Shown one piece after another: positions 36,776-49,140 of a DNA stretch of 64,000 nucleotides. Source of the DNA: Dillenia suffruticosa. Taxonomy: Eukaryota; Streptophyta; Magnoliopsida; Dilleniales; Dilleniaceae. Numbering within the stretch: the first letter of the stretch is position 1; each line of letters opens with the position of its first letter. Below the pieces are notes generated by a model. That model was not told the origin of the DNA. It was given only the letters and a program-made list of their open reading frames with translations, and searched no databases. The DNA lies in NCBI GenBank assembly GCA_033439265.1, contig JAVTVX010000001.1:16510608-16574607 (forward strand). Direction: 5' to 3'. The position numbers were made by a program, and so were the translations under genes.

Positions 36776-39740
36776 ACCTTTGATAACTCCAAGAGTAGGT
36801 CTCAATCTGCAAAAATCTTCAAATTTTAGAGCTTTTATAAATATGTCATCAACTTGATCCTTAGACGACACATGTTTGAGCTGAATCACCTTCTTCGCAA
36901 TGCATTCTCGGATGTAATGGTACTTGGTGTCGATATGCTTGCTTCTGTCATGAAAAACTGGATTTTTTCCCAAGGCTATTGTTGATTTGTTATCAACAAA
37001 AATATAAGTAGCCCCATCTTGCTCAAACGTTAGAACCTTTAGAAGGCTCTTCATCCAAATAGCATGACAAACACAGAAATTTGCTGCAACATACTCAGCC
37101 TCACAGGTTGAAAGAGTGACAATTGGCTGTTTCTTTGAATTCCAAGCAAATGCAGTCGCACGCATAAAGAAAACAAAACCACTTGTATTTTTTCGATCAT
37201 CAACATCTCCTCCCTAATCACTGTCACTAAACCCATACAATCTGAAATCATTTGCAGTAGTATAAAATAAACCATAATCCAATATTCCTTTAATATATCG
37301 AAAAATTCTCTTGACTACCTTTATGTGAGTTAGAGTTGGAGCTTCCATGTATCGACTAACGACACCAACACCATACAAAATATCCGGCCTTGTACAAGTC
37401 AAAAACCGCAGTCTTCCAACTAATCTTCTAAATATCATTGGATTTACCTTTTCCGCATTATCAAACTTTGAGAACTTGATTCTACACTCCACAGGTATAG
37501 TAACTGAATTGATTTTATCTATCTTGAACTCTTTCAAGATTGTTTCTGCATAAGTCCTCTGAGAGAGAAAAATCCCTTCTTCACTTTGCCTAACCTCAAT
37601 TCCAAGGTAATAGGACATAAGTCCCAAATTAATCATCTCAAAATTTTCATATATTTTCCTTTTGAATTTTCAACCATTATCAAATTACCACCTGTGAAAA
37701 TCAAGTCATCAACATATAAACATATAAACACACATACATAATTTCTCCAACCTGTGACTTCTTCACATATAAAACATGTTCATAAGGGCAATTAAAAACC
37801 CATTTTTCTGAAAATATTCATCAATACATGTATACCAGGCCCTTGGAGCTTGTTTGAGGCCGTATAAAGCCTTTTTCAACCTTAGCACCTTCTCTTCTTG
37901 ACCATTAACAATATAACCCAATGGTTGCTACACATAGATTTCTTCTTCCAGCGTGCCATTCAAGAGGGCAGATTTTACATCCATTTGAAAAATCTTCCAA
38001 TTTTATTGAGCAGCCAAAGAAATAATTAGCCGGATAATTTCAAAGCGAGCTACTGGTGCAAAGACTTTATCATAATCGATTCTGGCTTTTTGGGTGAATC
38101 TCTTTGCAACAAGCCTAGTTTTGTATTTTTCAACCTCTCTTTTAGTATTTTTCTTGACTTTGTAAATCCATTTTACTGCAAGGTTGTTTTCCTATTGGGA
38201 GTGTTGTCAACTGCCAAGTATCATTCCTTTTAATGGCTTTTATCTCTTTATCCATAGCTAATCTCCATCTTTCATCTTGGACTGCTTCGTCAAAACTTAT
38301 AGGCTCTGTGTCTGCAAATAAACCAAAGAGAGTAGAATCATTGAGTTCTTCCATTTCTGCATAGATTTCTTCCAAACTTCGCATACGAGGAGGCCTCTCG
38401 GAGGAGCTTTGAGGGGAAAAATCTGCTTGATTTGATTGAGGTGCACGTAGAGGAGTTTGTGACGTAGTGGTAGCAGCTTGATTTGTTTGAGATACTTGTG
38501 GAGGAGTCTGTGATGTAGTAGCAGTAGTAACAACTTGGTCTGGAGATTGATCTACATAAACAAAATTATCAAACAAAGGAATAAAGTTATAATTTTTATC
38601 TTGAGGAATATTCCATTCCCAAGAGCCATTTTCATCAAATTCCACATCTCTACTGATGATAATTTTTCCATTCTGAGGATTATAAAATTTGTAACCCTTA
38701 GAATGTTTTGTGTATCTTATGAATACGAGTTTTTCACTTTTATCGTCCAATTTGCTTCTTGTCTCGTTCGTAACATGAACAAAACCAATACTGTCGAACA
38801 CTCTTAAGTGTGAAATATTTGGCTTTTTCCCGCTCCATGCTTTTTGTGGAGTCATTTGCTTCAATCTCATTGTGGGACTTCTATTTATCAGATAGACTGC
38901 ACATGCAATTGTCTCAGCCCAAAACTCTTTTGGCATTCTTTTGCCATTCAGCATACTACGAGCCAAGTTAAGGATGGTTCTGTTTTTTCGTTCCACCACA
39001 CCGTTCTGTTGAGGTGACCTTGGAACAGTCAATGAGTGTCGGATACCATGATAATCACAAAATTGATTAAACTTTTGTGATGTGAACTCTCCTCCTTGAT
39101 CAGTTCGAATGACTCTAATTAAGCAGCCCCTTTCATTCTCAACTTGAATTTTGAATATTTTGAAAGTTTCAAATGTCTCAGATTTTTCCTTCGAAAAATA
39201 AACCCAAGTTTTGCGAGAATAATCATCAACAAACAATAAAAAATACTTGCTCTTCCCATACGAATTTGGGTTGAAAGGCCCACATATATCGGCATGTATC
39301 AAATCAAGTGGTTGTGAGGCTCGAGAGAAAGACTCATTCGGAAAACTTTTCCTGGTTTGCTTACCGTATATACGACCTTCACATATTTGATTGGGATGGT
39401 TTATGGGAAGTAAACCATACACCAACCGTTTCTTGGACAGCAACTCCAATCTACCAAAATTCAAGTGACCCATCCTATGATGCCACAGTCATGATGTATC
39501 GTCTGCAGTAGCCTTTAAACACTTAGGAATATCAGTGTTAATTTTCAGTTTAAACATATTGTTTTTTGATAATGGCACTTTTGCAATCAATTTTCCTTTT
39601 TCATATTTCATAACAAGCCCATTCTGGTTCATCATTATCCCATATCCCTTTGCCAAAAGTTGTCCAATACTCAAAATATTTGTTTTTAAGATAGGAACAT
39701 AATATGCATGAGAGATAAATTGGTGATCTCCATTCTTCAA
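36776..39740 (-). pseudogene. pol of the copia element (INT-RT-RH)
   Basis: GAG-pre-integrase (near 39740-39480) is broken by TGA where a Trp is expected, just before HHRMGHLNFGRL. Integrase core follows with IHADICGPF, RTDQGGEF and SPQQNGVVERKN, so the D-D-E triad is intact. An open frame of 443 codons spans 39473-38142. Reverse transcriptase follows after frameshifts; its YVDD box (37705-37716) is intact. RNase H contains a TAG at 37214-37216 in place of the Trp of SDSDWGGD, then TLSTCEAEYVA and DNKSTIAL are preserved. The last block ends near 36776. Confidence 0.87.
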
Positions 39741-41031
39741 TTATATAAGAATATCTCCTTTGCCCATTACAGGAACAATAGTTTTATTGCCAAAAGAAAT
39801 GCTATTTTTAACAGATTTATCAAGATTACAAAACAAATCTTTGTTACATGTCATATGATTGCTGGCTCCAGAGTTAAGATACCAAAACTCCAGATTTCTT
39901 TCTTCATTTTTGTTACAAGTCATTAGCAAAGTGGACTCTTCATCTTCCTCGACCTCAACAAAATTTGCCTTCTCATTTTTGTTGAAATGCATTTTACAGT
40001 TTGCAGCAAATTGATTCCATCCTTGACAATTGTAATATTGTATACTAGATGCTCGACCACGACCTCTTTGAAACCATTGCCTTCTCATTTTTGATGAAAT
40101 GTATTTTATAGTTTGCAGCAAAGTGATTCCATCATTGACAATTGTAACATTGTGTACTAGATGCTCGACCACGACCTCTTTGAAACCAACCACCTCTACT
40201 ATGTCATCTTGATTTTTGTTGTTGAACATCTAGTTTCTTATTATTAGTGAAATTTCTGTCTCCTCTACCTCTTCCACGTCCTCCTCGAGTCCAGTCTCGA
40301 CCTCTTCCACTCAATCTTCCTTGGCTTCGGCCTCTGCTACGTCCGTCAGCAAATTGTTGTTTTGCATCCTCCTTTTCATTGATATTTAATTTAGCCTGTA
40401 ATACTTGGGCGACAGGCTTTTCTCTTTTTTTCAATCTTTCTTCATGGGCTTGTAAAGAACCCAAAAGTTGATCAATTGACATTTGCTCCAAATCATGTGA
40501 CTCTTCGATTGCAGTCACAAAAAAATCAAATTTTGGAATCAACGAACGAAGAATTTTTTCAATCACACGAATATTGTCTATCATTTCTCCATATCTTCTT
40601 AGTTGATTAACAATTGTCAAAACTCTATTAAAATATTTTTCAATAGATTCAGAGTTCTTCATTTTTAGATTTTCATACTCACGTCTCATGGTTTGCAGAT
40701 GCACTTTAATGACTTTATCTTTTTCTTTAAAGAAATTTTGAAGGACCTCCCATGCATCCTTTGCACTTGTTGTAGAAGAAACCATTTCAAACATACTCTC
40801 ATCCAAGCACATATGGATAAGAGTAGGAGCTTGATGGCCTTTCTTCTTTGCCTTCTGCAAAGCGTCTCTTTGTGTCGTCGTCATTGCTCCCTTGTTCTCA
40901 GGCTGATCACAACCCTTCTCAATAATGTCCCATACATCTTGGGATCTAAGTAGTGTTTTTATTTTGATGCATCAGTTGTCATAATTTTCTTTGGTGAGTT
41001 TTGGAAATTGGAAGGGAATCATTCCATTCAT
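39741..41031 (-). pseudogene. gag and protease of the copia element
   Basis: Gag opens at ATG 41031 (MNGMIPFQFPKLT) and continues as a UBN2-type gag ([44 protein letters not shown]) followed by an Arg/Gly-rich stretch near 40300. A 112-bp direct tandem duplication (39965-40076 and 40077-40188) covers the zinc-knuckle segment and, not being a multiple of three, shifts the frame. The surviving knuckle reads YYNCQGWNQFAANC, with the first Cys and the His replaced. Protease reads WYLNSGASNHM, the catalytic Asp replaced by Asn at 39873-39875. The frame ends in TAA at 39741. Confidence 0.85.
39965..40188. repeat. 112-bp tandem duplication inside copia gag
   Basis: Units 39965-40076 and 40077-40188 share CTAGATGCTCGACCACGACC and most other bases. 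By eye they differ at about ten positions. Confidence 0.88.
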
Positions 41032-41106
41032 CTTGTTTCAAGAGGAGGGTTCTGATTTTTGTAAAGTGACATGAGGGTTCTTTTTTTTTTTGTGAGAAAT
41101 GAAAAG

Positions 41107-41118
41107 GCTCTGATACCA
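41107..41118 (-). other. Primer-binding site of the copia element (initiator tRNA-Met)
   Basis: On the minus strand reads TGGTATCAGAGC, separated from the 5' LTR by 3 bases. It is complementary to the 3' end of plant initiator methionine tRNA, the usual primer of copia elements. Confidence 0.9.
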
Positions 41119-41121
41119 ATT

Positions 41122-41328
41122 TGTTGGTGTAGAATAGAGGAGGGACTGTTCAACTGTACAAAATATTTCTCACACTTTATTCATTCAAGATGAATATAAT
41201 TTATATAATATTTTATAACTGACACCCATTAGAATTTGAAACATTTTGGAATTCACAAAGAGAGCTTTGATATTTCCAATTAAATTCATATTATTTATTT
41301 TAATTAATACAAGTTTACATTTCCAACG
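41122..41328 (-). repeat. 5' LTR of the copia element
   Basis: About 207 bp, starts TGTTGGTGTAG and ends TTTCCAACG on the plus strand. Adjacent to the primer-binding site. Confidence 0.88.
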
Positions 41329-41333
41329 GGAAC

Positions 41334-43300
41334 ATCACTTTGCAGTCACTAATCAAATATGGTAAGCTTGTGTTTTGGAAAATGGTCCACTGAACCTAAC
41401 TTGTCTCAAACTTGCCTCTATTTATTTTATTTTATATAGAATATTCTTTTGGTTAAAATAAAAAAAATTATAGTAAAAAAATTTACAAATAAAATTCACT
41501 TTTTTGATGAAAGCAATTTAAATTATTTATTATATTAATTACCTTTTATATTAAAAAATAAATTTAACTTCAACAGTAGTTCTCAAATTTTTAACAGAAA
41601 ATTGTTTAGATTTTTCTTAGAAAATTGGAGTAGAGTGAAATGCCAGTTTGTCTATTATTTTTGCTGGGAAATGGGCAACCTCAATATGTAAAGAAAGTTA
41701 AAATTGGCCGTGGGGTTTTTGAAGAAGCCGGTTCGCTTGATCATGGTCTTGGTAGTGTTTTTCAAGCTCATCCAACTTGGTAAGGTTGAATAATAAAAAC
41801 ACTCAATGTTGAGATTGTTCCTTCTTTCACGCTTGGCCCATTAGTTGTATGCATAAATAGTTTGGAAAATTTGTTTTGAGAGTCCCACATTAACAGACGT
41901 AGGCCTCAGCTTTTGGCCAAATTTGTTGAATGTTGTCTTGAATTTGTATTACATAAAAGATATTTGCCATAGTTAGGTAATTAAATTTTGACATCTACAG
42001 CTTTCACAAGTGTGTGAGAAATTAGGTGTACCAGGAATTTAGGTTGAGATTTCTGAGACAATTCTTGTAATCTTCTAATTTTTTACTCATGGTGTATCAT
42101 CACGAATAGTTTCTTTCTTTTTTTTTTTTTTTTTTTTTTTTTTTCAGATGGACCAAATGGGATGAAGTCATCTATGCAAAATCCTAATCGGATGTTGCAA
42201 GATTCTCGGATGTTGCAAGATTCTATTGCAAAGTCGGGGTAGGTTAATCAAATGTTTTACGGTGCTTCGCATTTGATAGATGAAACATTACTCCAGATTT
42301 TACAATGAGTGGCATGCCAAGTCATCTGCTCCTATGTAGTCTTAGATTGATAAAGTCTCTACAATTTTGGAGTCAATGAGAGATAAAACATCTCTTTCCT
42401 TGGCATATGCTGTGCCTTTTATACCTTGCCGCTCTACATAACTTATATGTTTCAAACTATGCATCATTATTCCAAAATAGCATACACCCTTCCTTGCAAA
42501 TGTGCATCCGTTGCACTGGAATGCCCAAGTCTCAGACTAGTTTCTCGTCATTTCGTTGAAACCGGCCTCTGTGTAAATATGCTCGGTTTTCACGTCCAAC
42601 ATTTGTGCTGTGATGTAACATGGTATGATTTTTACAACTTTCAAATAAAGGTTGATCAACAACATGTAATACGTTTATGAATTAATTTATAAGATATAAC
42701 TTCCAACCGTCGTTGTTGTCTGTGCCTCTAGGACATGTCTCATCAAATTTTAGAAGAGAACTAATAGCTAGTTCATTCCGCAGTGAAGTGACAAGGTCCT
42801 AGGTGAAACCAAATCATTAGCGGTAGCATCGGTGACCATTCTTTGGTGGCGTTGAGTTCATCATAATTTGGACACCATTGCTCCCTTACTACAACAACCT
42901 TCTCACTTCTTACTTTAACCCTTATCCATGGTTTCTCATGACAAGTCCAATTAGCTCTATCCGACCCGAACCCTTTACTTTAAATTAAAGGTGCCATGCG
43001 TCTGTTTACATGTCTCAAAATTTGGTGTTCTTACATTTTTTATATGGGCAATGCATCCATGGCCCGTCCATGAAGCCAGGCTGATTCGACACAAATGTGA
43101 AACTCTTGCTTGCGAACAACAGATTCATTAGTAACCCCATGGCATTCGAGTAAGTTCTTATTGTACATCCAATATCAATTTTATTCTATTTTCTCATATA
43201 TTCACAGTGCATATGTAATTAGTGATACATAAAATATTAATTGAATTATAAATTAAAAGTAAATGGCTAATTCAACTCTAATCTTTGTTTCAAAAAAAGA
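41334..43300. other. Intergenic sequence, no recognisable gene
   Basis: A poly-T of about 28 bases lies at 42117-42144. A short direct repeat GATGTTGCAAGATTCT occurs twice at about 42192-42225. Open frames are short and unlike any family I know. Confidence 0.45.
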
Positions 43301-44560
43301 AAAAAAAACTAATTTCATCATCACATTAATTTCAAAACCGATCGCCTGCAAATCAAGAACAAAAATATATATACATATTAGCATTAAATGGAAATAAATG
43401 TAATTGCAAATATTCAATATACATTAACTTAAAAAATAGTTTATAGCCTTCAATGTGAACGAAAACTCGGCCTTATATGAATTACGAGATCTTATTTGAT
43501 TAACAATCTCAATACAAATTTTTACCCCTTATAAAAAAATTTAAACCAGAGAGATAAACAAGAGAGAGATGGGAGAATAGGATGAGATTTCATGGTGCAA
43601 GCAAATAGACGGTGGTTGTTGCATATATATAGTGTTAAATAGCGACGCACTCTATGACGCACAAGAACATTGTTGCAAACAAACGTAGCTGAGATGATAA
43701 GATTGATCATTAAACAAGAGAGAGATGGATGAGATTTCATGGTGTAAGAAAAGAGACCGGGGTTTTTGTGTATATATAGTGTCAATAGCGACACACTTTG
43801 CGACGCACAAGCATGTTGTTGGAAACAAATGTACCTGGCATGATAAGATTGATCATTAAAAGGACATTAGTGACGCCATACTCAATCCATCGCAAAAAAC
43901 ATACCTGAAAAGAGGCGATGGATAATGAAAAAGGCATTTTGTGTCATAGTTGGTGACACAAAAAAGTAAATGTTGCAACATGTTACGATGCAATTAGTGA
44001 TGCATTTAGCGACATAGCGTTTGTGCATCGCAAAATAAAGTACCTGAAATAATGTGACGGCTCACCGAAAAGCAAATTAGCAGCAAAGTTAGTGACACCA
44101 TATCATATAGACACTATTGGCGATGCCCTTCGGACGACATGCAATGCATCGCAAGGTTTTTGCAACGGACTTTGTGACGCCTCTCTTTTGTGCCATATCG
44201 TGCCAAATTAGAGATGGATTCGGTGATGCCTAATGCGGAATCATATTTTTCACCCAAATTTGGGTAAGACTTTGGGACACACATGTTGCTGTTTGCATCT
44301 CTGAATTTTTCACGCCAATTTGCACAAGAATTTGCGAGGACTTAGTCATCGCTTTTTTCGATGATGACTTCTCGTGCCACTTCATGCAATACTTTGTGAT
44401 GTTGTTTTCATCGCGGAGGGCGTCAATATTTTTGTTGGCGATATTGGTATCGCTATTTTCATCGTTTTTGTCAATAAACGCATTGTTGATTTTGCGACGC
44501 CTTTTGTGATCGCAACTCTGTGCATTGTTGAAGGTCTATTTTTTTCCCCTCATGATAGAA
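43301..44560. repeat. GCGACGC-rich region, probable non-autonomous DNA transposon
   Basis: GCGACGC, GTGACGC, GCGATGC and similar hexamers and heptamers recur in both orientations over 1.2 kb. This is the look of subterminal repeats in plant CACTA-type elements. It includes a direct tandem duplication (43557-43713 and 43713-43860). No CACTA terminus or 3-bp target duplication could be located, so the class is inferred only from motif density. Confidence 0.45.
43557..43860. repeat. Tandem duplication, two units of about 150 bp
   Basis: Both units contain ACAAGAGAGAGATGG, GAGATTTCATGGTG, a TATATATAGTGT segment and end in GATAAGATTGATCATTAAA. Unit 1 is 157 bp, unit 2 is 148 bp with a small deletion. 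Confidence 0.85.
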
Positions 44561-45316
44561 ACATAAAATACTAAAAAGATAAAAAAATAAATCATGAGGT
44601 ACACAAAGACACATCTAGGACATCACTAAAAAGCAAGAATGATAAATCTAGTTACGCATGCTCCGTGAGGTGTGTACTCCTAACAAAACTAGTTCTTCTT
44701 CTTCGTCCCTTCTTCAAGGTTCCTCTAAGAAAAATCCATAGTCAGCTTCCAAAAAGATTTCTTTTATCTCCTTTTAAGTAATGATTGAACCATGATTTTT
44801 CTCTGGGACACCAAAACGATAAAAAATCTATAATAAAAAATATTGAAATTTTATTAAATAAAAGAATAAAAATTGTATTTCAATTAAATTCCCTTTTTAG
44901 AATTAAAACTTGCCTATTATTATATAAATACCGATCATTTCAGTAATTTTCCTCGCATTATATACCATTAAAATAATTCTCAAGAACTCATCTTCTATTT
45001 TGTTGAGAAGTTTAATCTTAACGTGCCTCGTTCTAGAAAAGGTTTACTCTATCAATATTGTTGAATAAATTCTTATTAATCATAACTAATTATCATGTCA
45101 TCAAATTTTATTAATATTAATTAAAATATATCAAACATTCAATTATAAAAATCATAAATAAATTTAAAAATTTTAAAAAATATCTAAAAATTGCTCATAC
45201 TCTAATATATATATGTAAAAATAGAATGAGAGAGATGGGATGGAAAAATAGTAATAACAAAAAAAAGAATGAAAAGGAAACTAAATTTACGGTAACATCG
45301 ACTAATATTAAGTGAT

Positions 45317-45352
<36 letters not shown>

Positions 45353-46071
45353 AATTTTACCTTAAGACAATATAACATCTTAGATTTTTAGATCAAAATG
45401 AAAAACGTTTTACTCATCAGCATGAGACATTAAAATCATATAGTATAAAAATGCATATATAAAAAAGAAAACTTCATAAAAATTCAAATATCATGCATAT
45501 GATGGTCTATAGTTGGTGTCTTTTGCTATTAAGATACAACAAGATGTACTCAAGTAAGCCCGTGGTTCCAACACTACCGATAAATAGTTGGTCTAATGAA
45601 TAAGTGTATTAAGTATTTTAACCAAATCTCATATTCAAAATTTAGGAATAAAAAAATTTATGTTGAGAGAATTCTTTTTAAATTAAATCCGACAACGTTT
45701 GGATCGAATTAATTGAATTATGATTTCAGATACGGTTAATTATAAAACAAAAATAAAAAAAAAAACAAAAAAGGTAGCTTGACATCTTGACTAGCCATGA
45801 CCAATGGTCCATTGTCAGTACTATTCCTACAATTCCTTGTCGATTTTTTAACAAGAAAATGTGCTTTGAGTTTTTGAATTTATAAAATGTATCATAGAGT
45901 AACGTAGACACGTTTTTGGAAAAATAATCACCCAAGAAAATGCCAACCAGCTTTTGTTAGGGTTTTCCCTTCTGACGGAGGATGCTGATGTTAATGTTGG
46001 TTTTGTTTTCGGCCCACAATTCTCGAGCCTACATTTGGAAGCTCAATCATGATTATGGCAACGGTGGTAGC
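44561..46071. other. AT-rich intergenic sequence
   Basis: Holds a (TA)n microsatellite at 45324-45350 and, at about 45570-45740, a stretch resembling the dispersed repeat at 16.2, 32.3 and 56.0 kb. A short frame at 45982 (MLMLMLVLFSAHNSRAYIW) is interrupted by the solo LTR and is not recognised. Confidence 0.45.
45324..45350. repeat. TA microsatellite
   Basis: About 13 TA units, directly visible. Confidence 0.9.
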
Positions 46072-46076
46072 TTATG

Positions 46077-48350
46077 TGTCACGCCCGACCCTCGAGTATA
46101 TAATAATCTTCACATTATCTCAAATATGGATAAACCTAATCTCTACATCAAGGGACCGCAAGATATTTATCGATACCACTCATTTTCCAAAATAATCAAT
46201 CCATAACAAATAAATCAGCATACATTAGTCGCACAATCCAAGGACCAGTTTGATCTATCCCTGTTCAAAAACATGCATGCATCATACTAACCCGACCATT
46301 CAAATCAAATCTATAAAATAAAAACATGTCTCTACTCAAGGGATCCAAATCAAATTCCACCAAAACAACTCTAAAAAAAAAAAAAAATTAAGAAGATAAA
46401 AAGGGGTCTTCATTTTAAATATACAAACCATAATCAAATTTCAAATCTATATAAATATAGTAGAAATTATTTTTCAAATTAAAATATATGGTATGCCTCC
46501 ACTTGGGTCCATTAAGACCTTAATTCCAAAAAAAAACTATTATCCAAAAAAATCTGACAAAACAAGTTTCTACGAGTCCAACACTATGCGTTCACAAGTC
46601 TCGACTAATCTTTCTCTGTGAAAATGGAAATAGGAGGAGTGTGTATATAATATATCCGGTAAATGATATACAAATTATACAAAAACAAAATTGATGTGGT
46701 GGATATATCAAATGCATATATTTTAAAATCATCGTATATTCTCAATTTTATCCAATAAATAAATAATTCAGATATTATTATCAAAATTATCATAATTCAC
46801 AATTATCATAATTCAATTTCATATGTATCCAATTATTTCATATTTTCAAATACGGGGCGAACCAAAATCATTGTTTCTAATAAAAGTTTACCACGATGTA
46901 GAATGGAACCGTCAAGAGTTTTAATAATTTTTTTTTTTCGTTTTAAAAATATCTTCATCATTGACGTTATCTGTGACCTCTCATTGGAGGTATATCTAAC
47001 AATTCTACGCTAATGGACACTATATTCAACCATGAATGTACCACACGTACTCGTCCCATGGTCTACCAACCCCAATATATCACCCGATTGACTCGCTCTG
47101 TAGCAGGAAATGATTAGTCATCTAATAGGGATTTAAACTCTCACCCCAAGCAAAACGTATGCACCGTTTCACAAAAATTATAAATTAAATTCATGTATCG
47201 TCAATTTTAACAATTTTTTAATAATAATCATCATACCAATGGATTCAATATCAACCAATTCACATGGCACATTTGTTCATTCAAAGTATATAGGATGCAT
47301 AAGAATCAAAATTCAATATTTGAGATATTCTACACACACTAAAGTATGTAAATCCAAGTTTTGAAAATCATTAAAAAAATTCAATAAAAACATTTTTCTT
47401 ATTTAAATATAATTATAAAATCATTCACATCTAGGGAGGGTGAACACTCTCAATCCACAATCCAATTCAAAGTAAATTCTCTTAACCCTTTAATTATTTC
47501 AATCTAAACCAATAAATACGAATTTATCAACTAATCACAAATTAACGATAGGAAAAAACAATATTTTTCATATAACCCAAATTCTAATTTTTTCAAAATT
47601 CATCAATATATCATCTAATTTTGTCAAACTATATCACTAATGTAGAGAAATAATTCTCATTTCAAGATTTTCTAAAATTTTAACATTATATATATCTTAA
47701 ATTTAAAACTCTAAACTTTATTTTTCCGATCTCAACATAAAGTTTATATATTAAAAAATACTCTTAAATTTAAGATAAATGAATAAAAATTATCTTAGTT
47801 GAACCATCAATTTTATCTTTTGGTCACATTATCTTTAAATCTTAATTTTTTTCTCTCTATAAAAATCATAAATCTCAATATAAATCTAAAATTTATGCTA
47901 AAATAATGAAAATTCAAGTTTAGAAAAGAGTATTATCTCTATTGGAACCATCAATTTCATCTGTTGTTGAACCACTCTAAAACTCTAGATTTTTTTCTCT
48001 TTAGAAAAATTTAAAATTTTTCCTAAATTTAACATTTTAGAAAGTTTGTCAAAGAGTTTAGAGTTTTGATCTCCATGTATTTGAGGATAATTATTCAAGT
48101 TAGAGGGAGAGGAGAGGGAGAGGGAGAGGGTGGTCGAGAGGGAGGAGAGGGGGCGCGGAGAAGAGGGGGAGAGGGGTCTCGGGTGGGGAGAGAAAAAGAG
48201 AGTGGGAAAGGCTGAAAAGAATGGGTCGTTTGTTGTATTTTTTTTCTTTTTTTTTAATTCCTTTTTTTGACTTTTCCACTCTCTTTTTTTTTTCTTTTTT
48301 TTTTGTTTCTTCCTTCTTTTTTTTTGACTTTTTTTTTCTTCAGCTTTACA
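46077..48350 (-). mobile_element. Solo LTR of a Ty3/gypsy-type element
   Basis: 2274 bp starting TGTCACGCCC and ending GCTTTACA on the plus strand, flanked on both sides by the 5-bp duplication TTATG (46072-46076 and 48351-48355). There is no internal region or second LTR. On the minus strand it ends GGGCGTGACA, like the LTR end at 60364 of the gypsy element at the right of the window, and it has the same layout: an A-rich start, a CT-rich leader-like block (about 48100-48230) and a long AT-rich remainder. Orientation minus is inferred from that resemblance. It probably arose by LTR-LTR recombination. Confidence 0.85.
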
Positions 48351-48391
48351 TTATGCATCTTTGGAGGTGCTTTTGAGAAAACACTAATGAG

Positions 48392-48804
48392 CAATGTTTT
48401 TCAAGTTGAACCGGACCGGTCGGTTTGACTGGTTCAACCATGAACAGCTTTATAGTTCGGTTCGGTTCGGTTCGGTTCGGTTCGGTTTGCATTGTTAAAC
48501 CGAATAAAGTCAAATCCAATCAAAACCATTTAAACCCAATCAAAACTGATAAAACTGATGAACCGTTCAAATTGATCTAATCGATTTTTTATTATAATTA
48601 ATATTTTTCATGTTATTGATACAAATTCATTTTTTCATAGAAATATATATTTTATTTTATTTTAAAATATATGATATATAAATTATATATATGATATTAT
48701 AATAATATCATTTGATTCATAAAACGATTTAACTGGTTCGACCAATAAACTAATGAACCGATAGATTAGTCGAATTGATTATCGGTTCGATTTTAAAGAC
48801 ATTG
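48392..48804. mobile_element. hAT-type MITE with TTCGG repeats
   Basis: 413 bp flanked by the perfect 8-bp duplication CTAATGAG (48384-48391 and 48805-48812). Ends are inverted: CAATGTTTTTCAAGTTGAACCGG at the left against CAATGTCTTTAAAATCGAACCG read inward from the right. The interior carries (TTCGG)6 at 48456-48485 and GAACCGG-type motifs near both ends. No coding capacity. This is the common plant hAT MITE type with CAATG-like ends. Confidence 0.88.
48456..48485. repeat. (TTCGG)6 minisatellite
   Basis: Six perfect units inside the MITE at 48392-48804. Confidence 0.9.
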
Positions 48805-49140
48805 CTAATGAGTGGGTTTTGAATTTTTGGGTCATTTGTCATCCACTGGGTGCATCTCATATTTTTCCCAACAGTTTTGGGCCATATATTTAGAAATAAG
48901 TTGTCACTTTAGGCATCAATCCCAAATTTTGAGAATAACACTGTCGTCGAGTCGACGACGACATTTAGGCATCAAAATAAACTCAAAAGCCTCTCATTAT
49001 TCATGGTCTCCTGCAACCTGTAAACGCATTCCAAATTACAGAAGTACTGAACGTGGATGCTGGAGTGATTCAACAAGCTTCAAAGATCAAATGAACTATG
49101 CTAGTTAGAGCTTATGAAAACATGTACTCTACTCGGTGCC

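Larger units (their letters stand above)
36549..41328 (-). mobile_element. Ty1/copia retrotransposon, full-length, defective
   Basis: LTRs at 36549-36752 and 41122-41328. The internal region is read on the minus strand in the order gag, protease, integrase, reverse transcriptase, RNase H, which defines Ty1/copia. The primer-binding site at 41107-41118 matches the initiator tRNA-Met site TGGTATCAGAGC at all 12 positions; a polypurine tract lies at 36753-36762. Flanks GGAAT (36544-36548) and GGAAC (41329-41333) look like a 5-bp target duplication with one change. UBN2-type gag and the RNase H tail HVSSKDQV...LKFEDFCRLR suggest the Tork-like group, tentatively. Stops in gag-pre-integrase and RNase H, and a mutated protease, make it inactive. 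Confidence 0.93.

Noticed and set aside
42426..42680. 84-codon frame with several Cys/His
   Set aside because: No spacing typical of a zinc finger and no supporting context.
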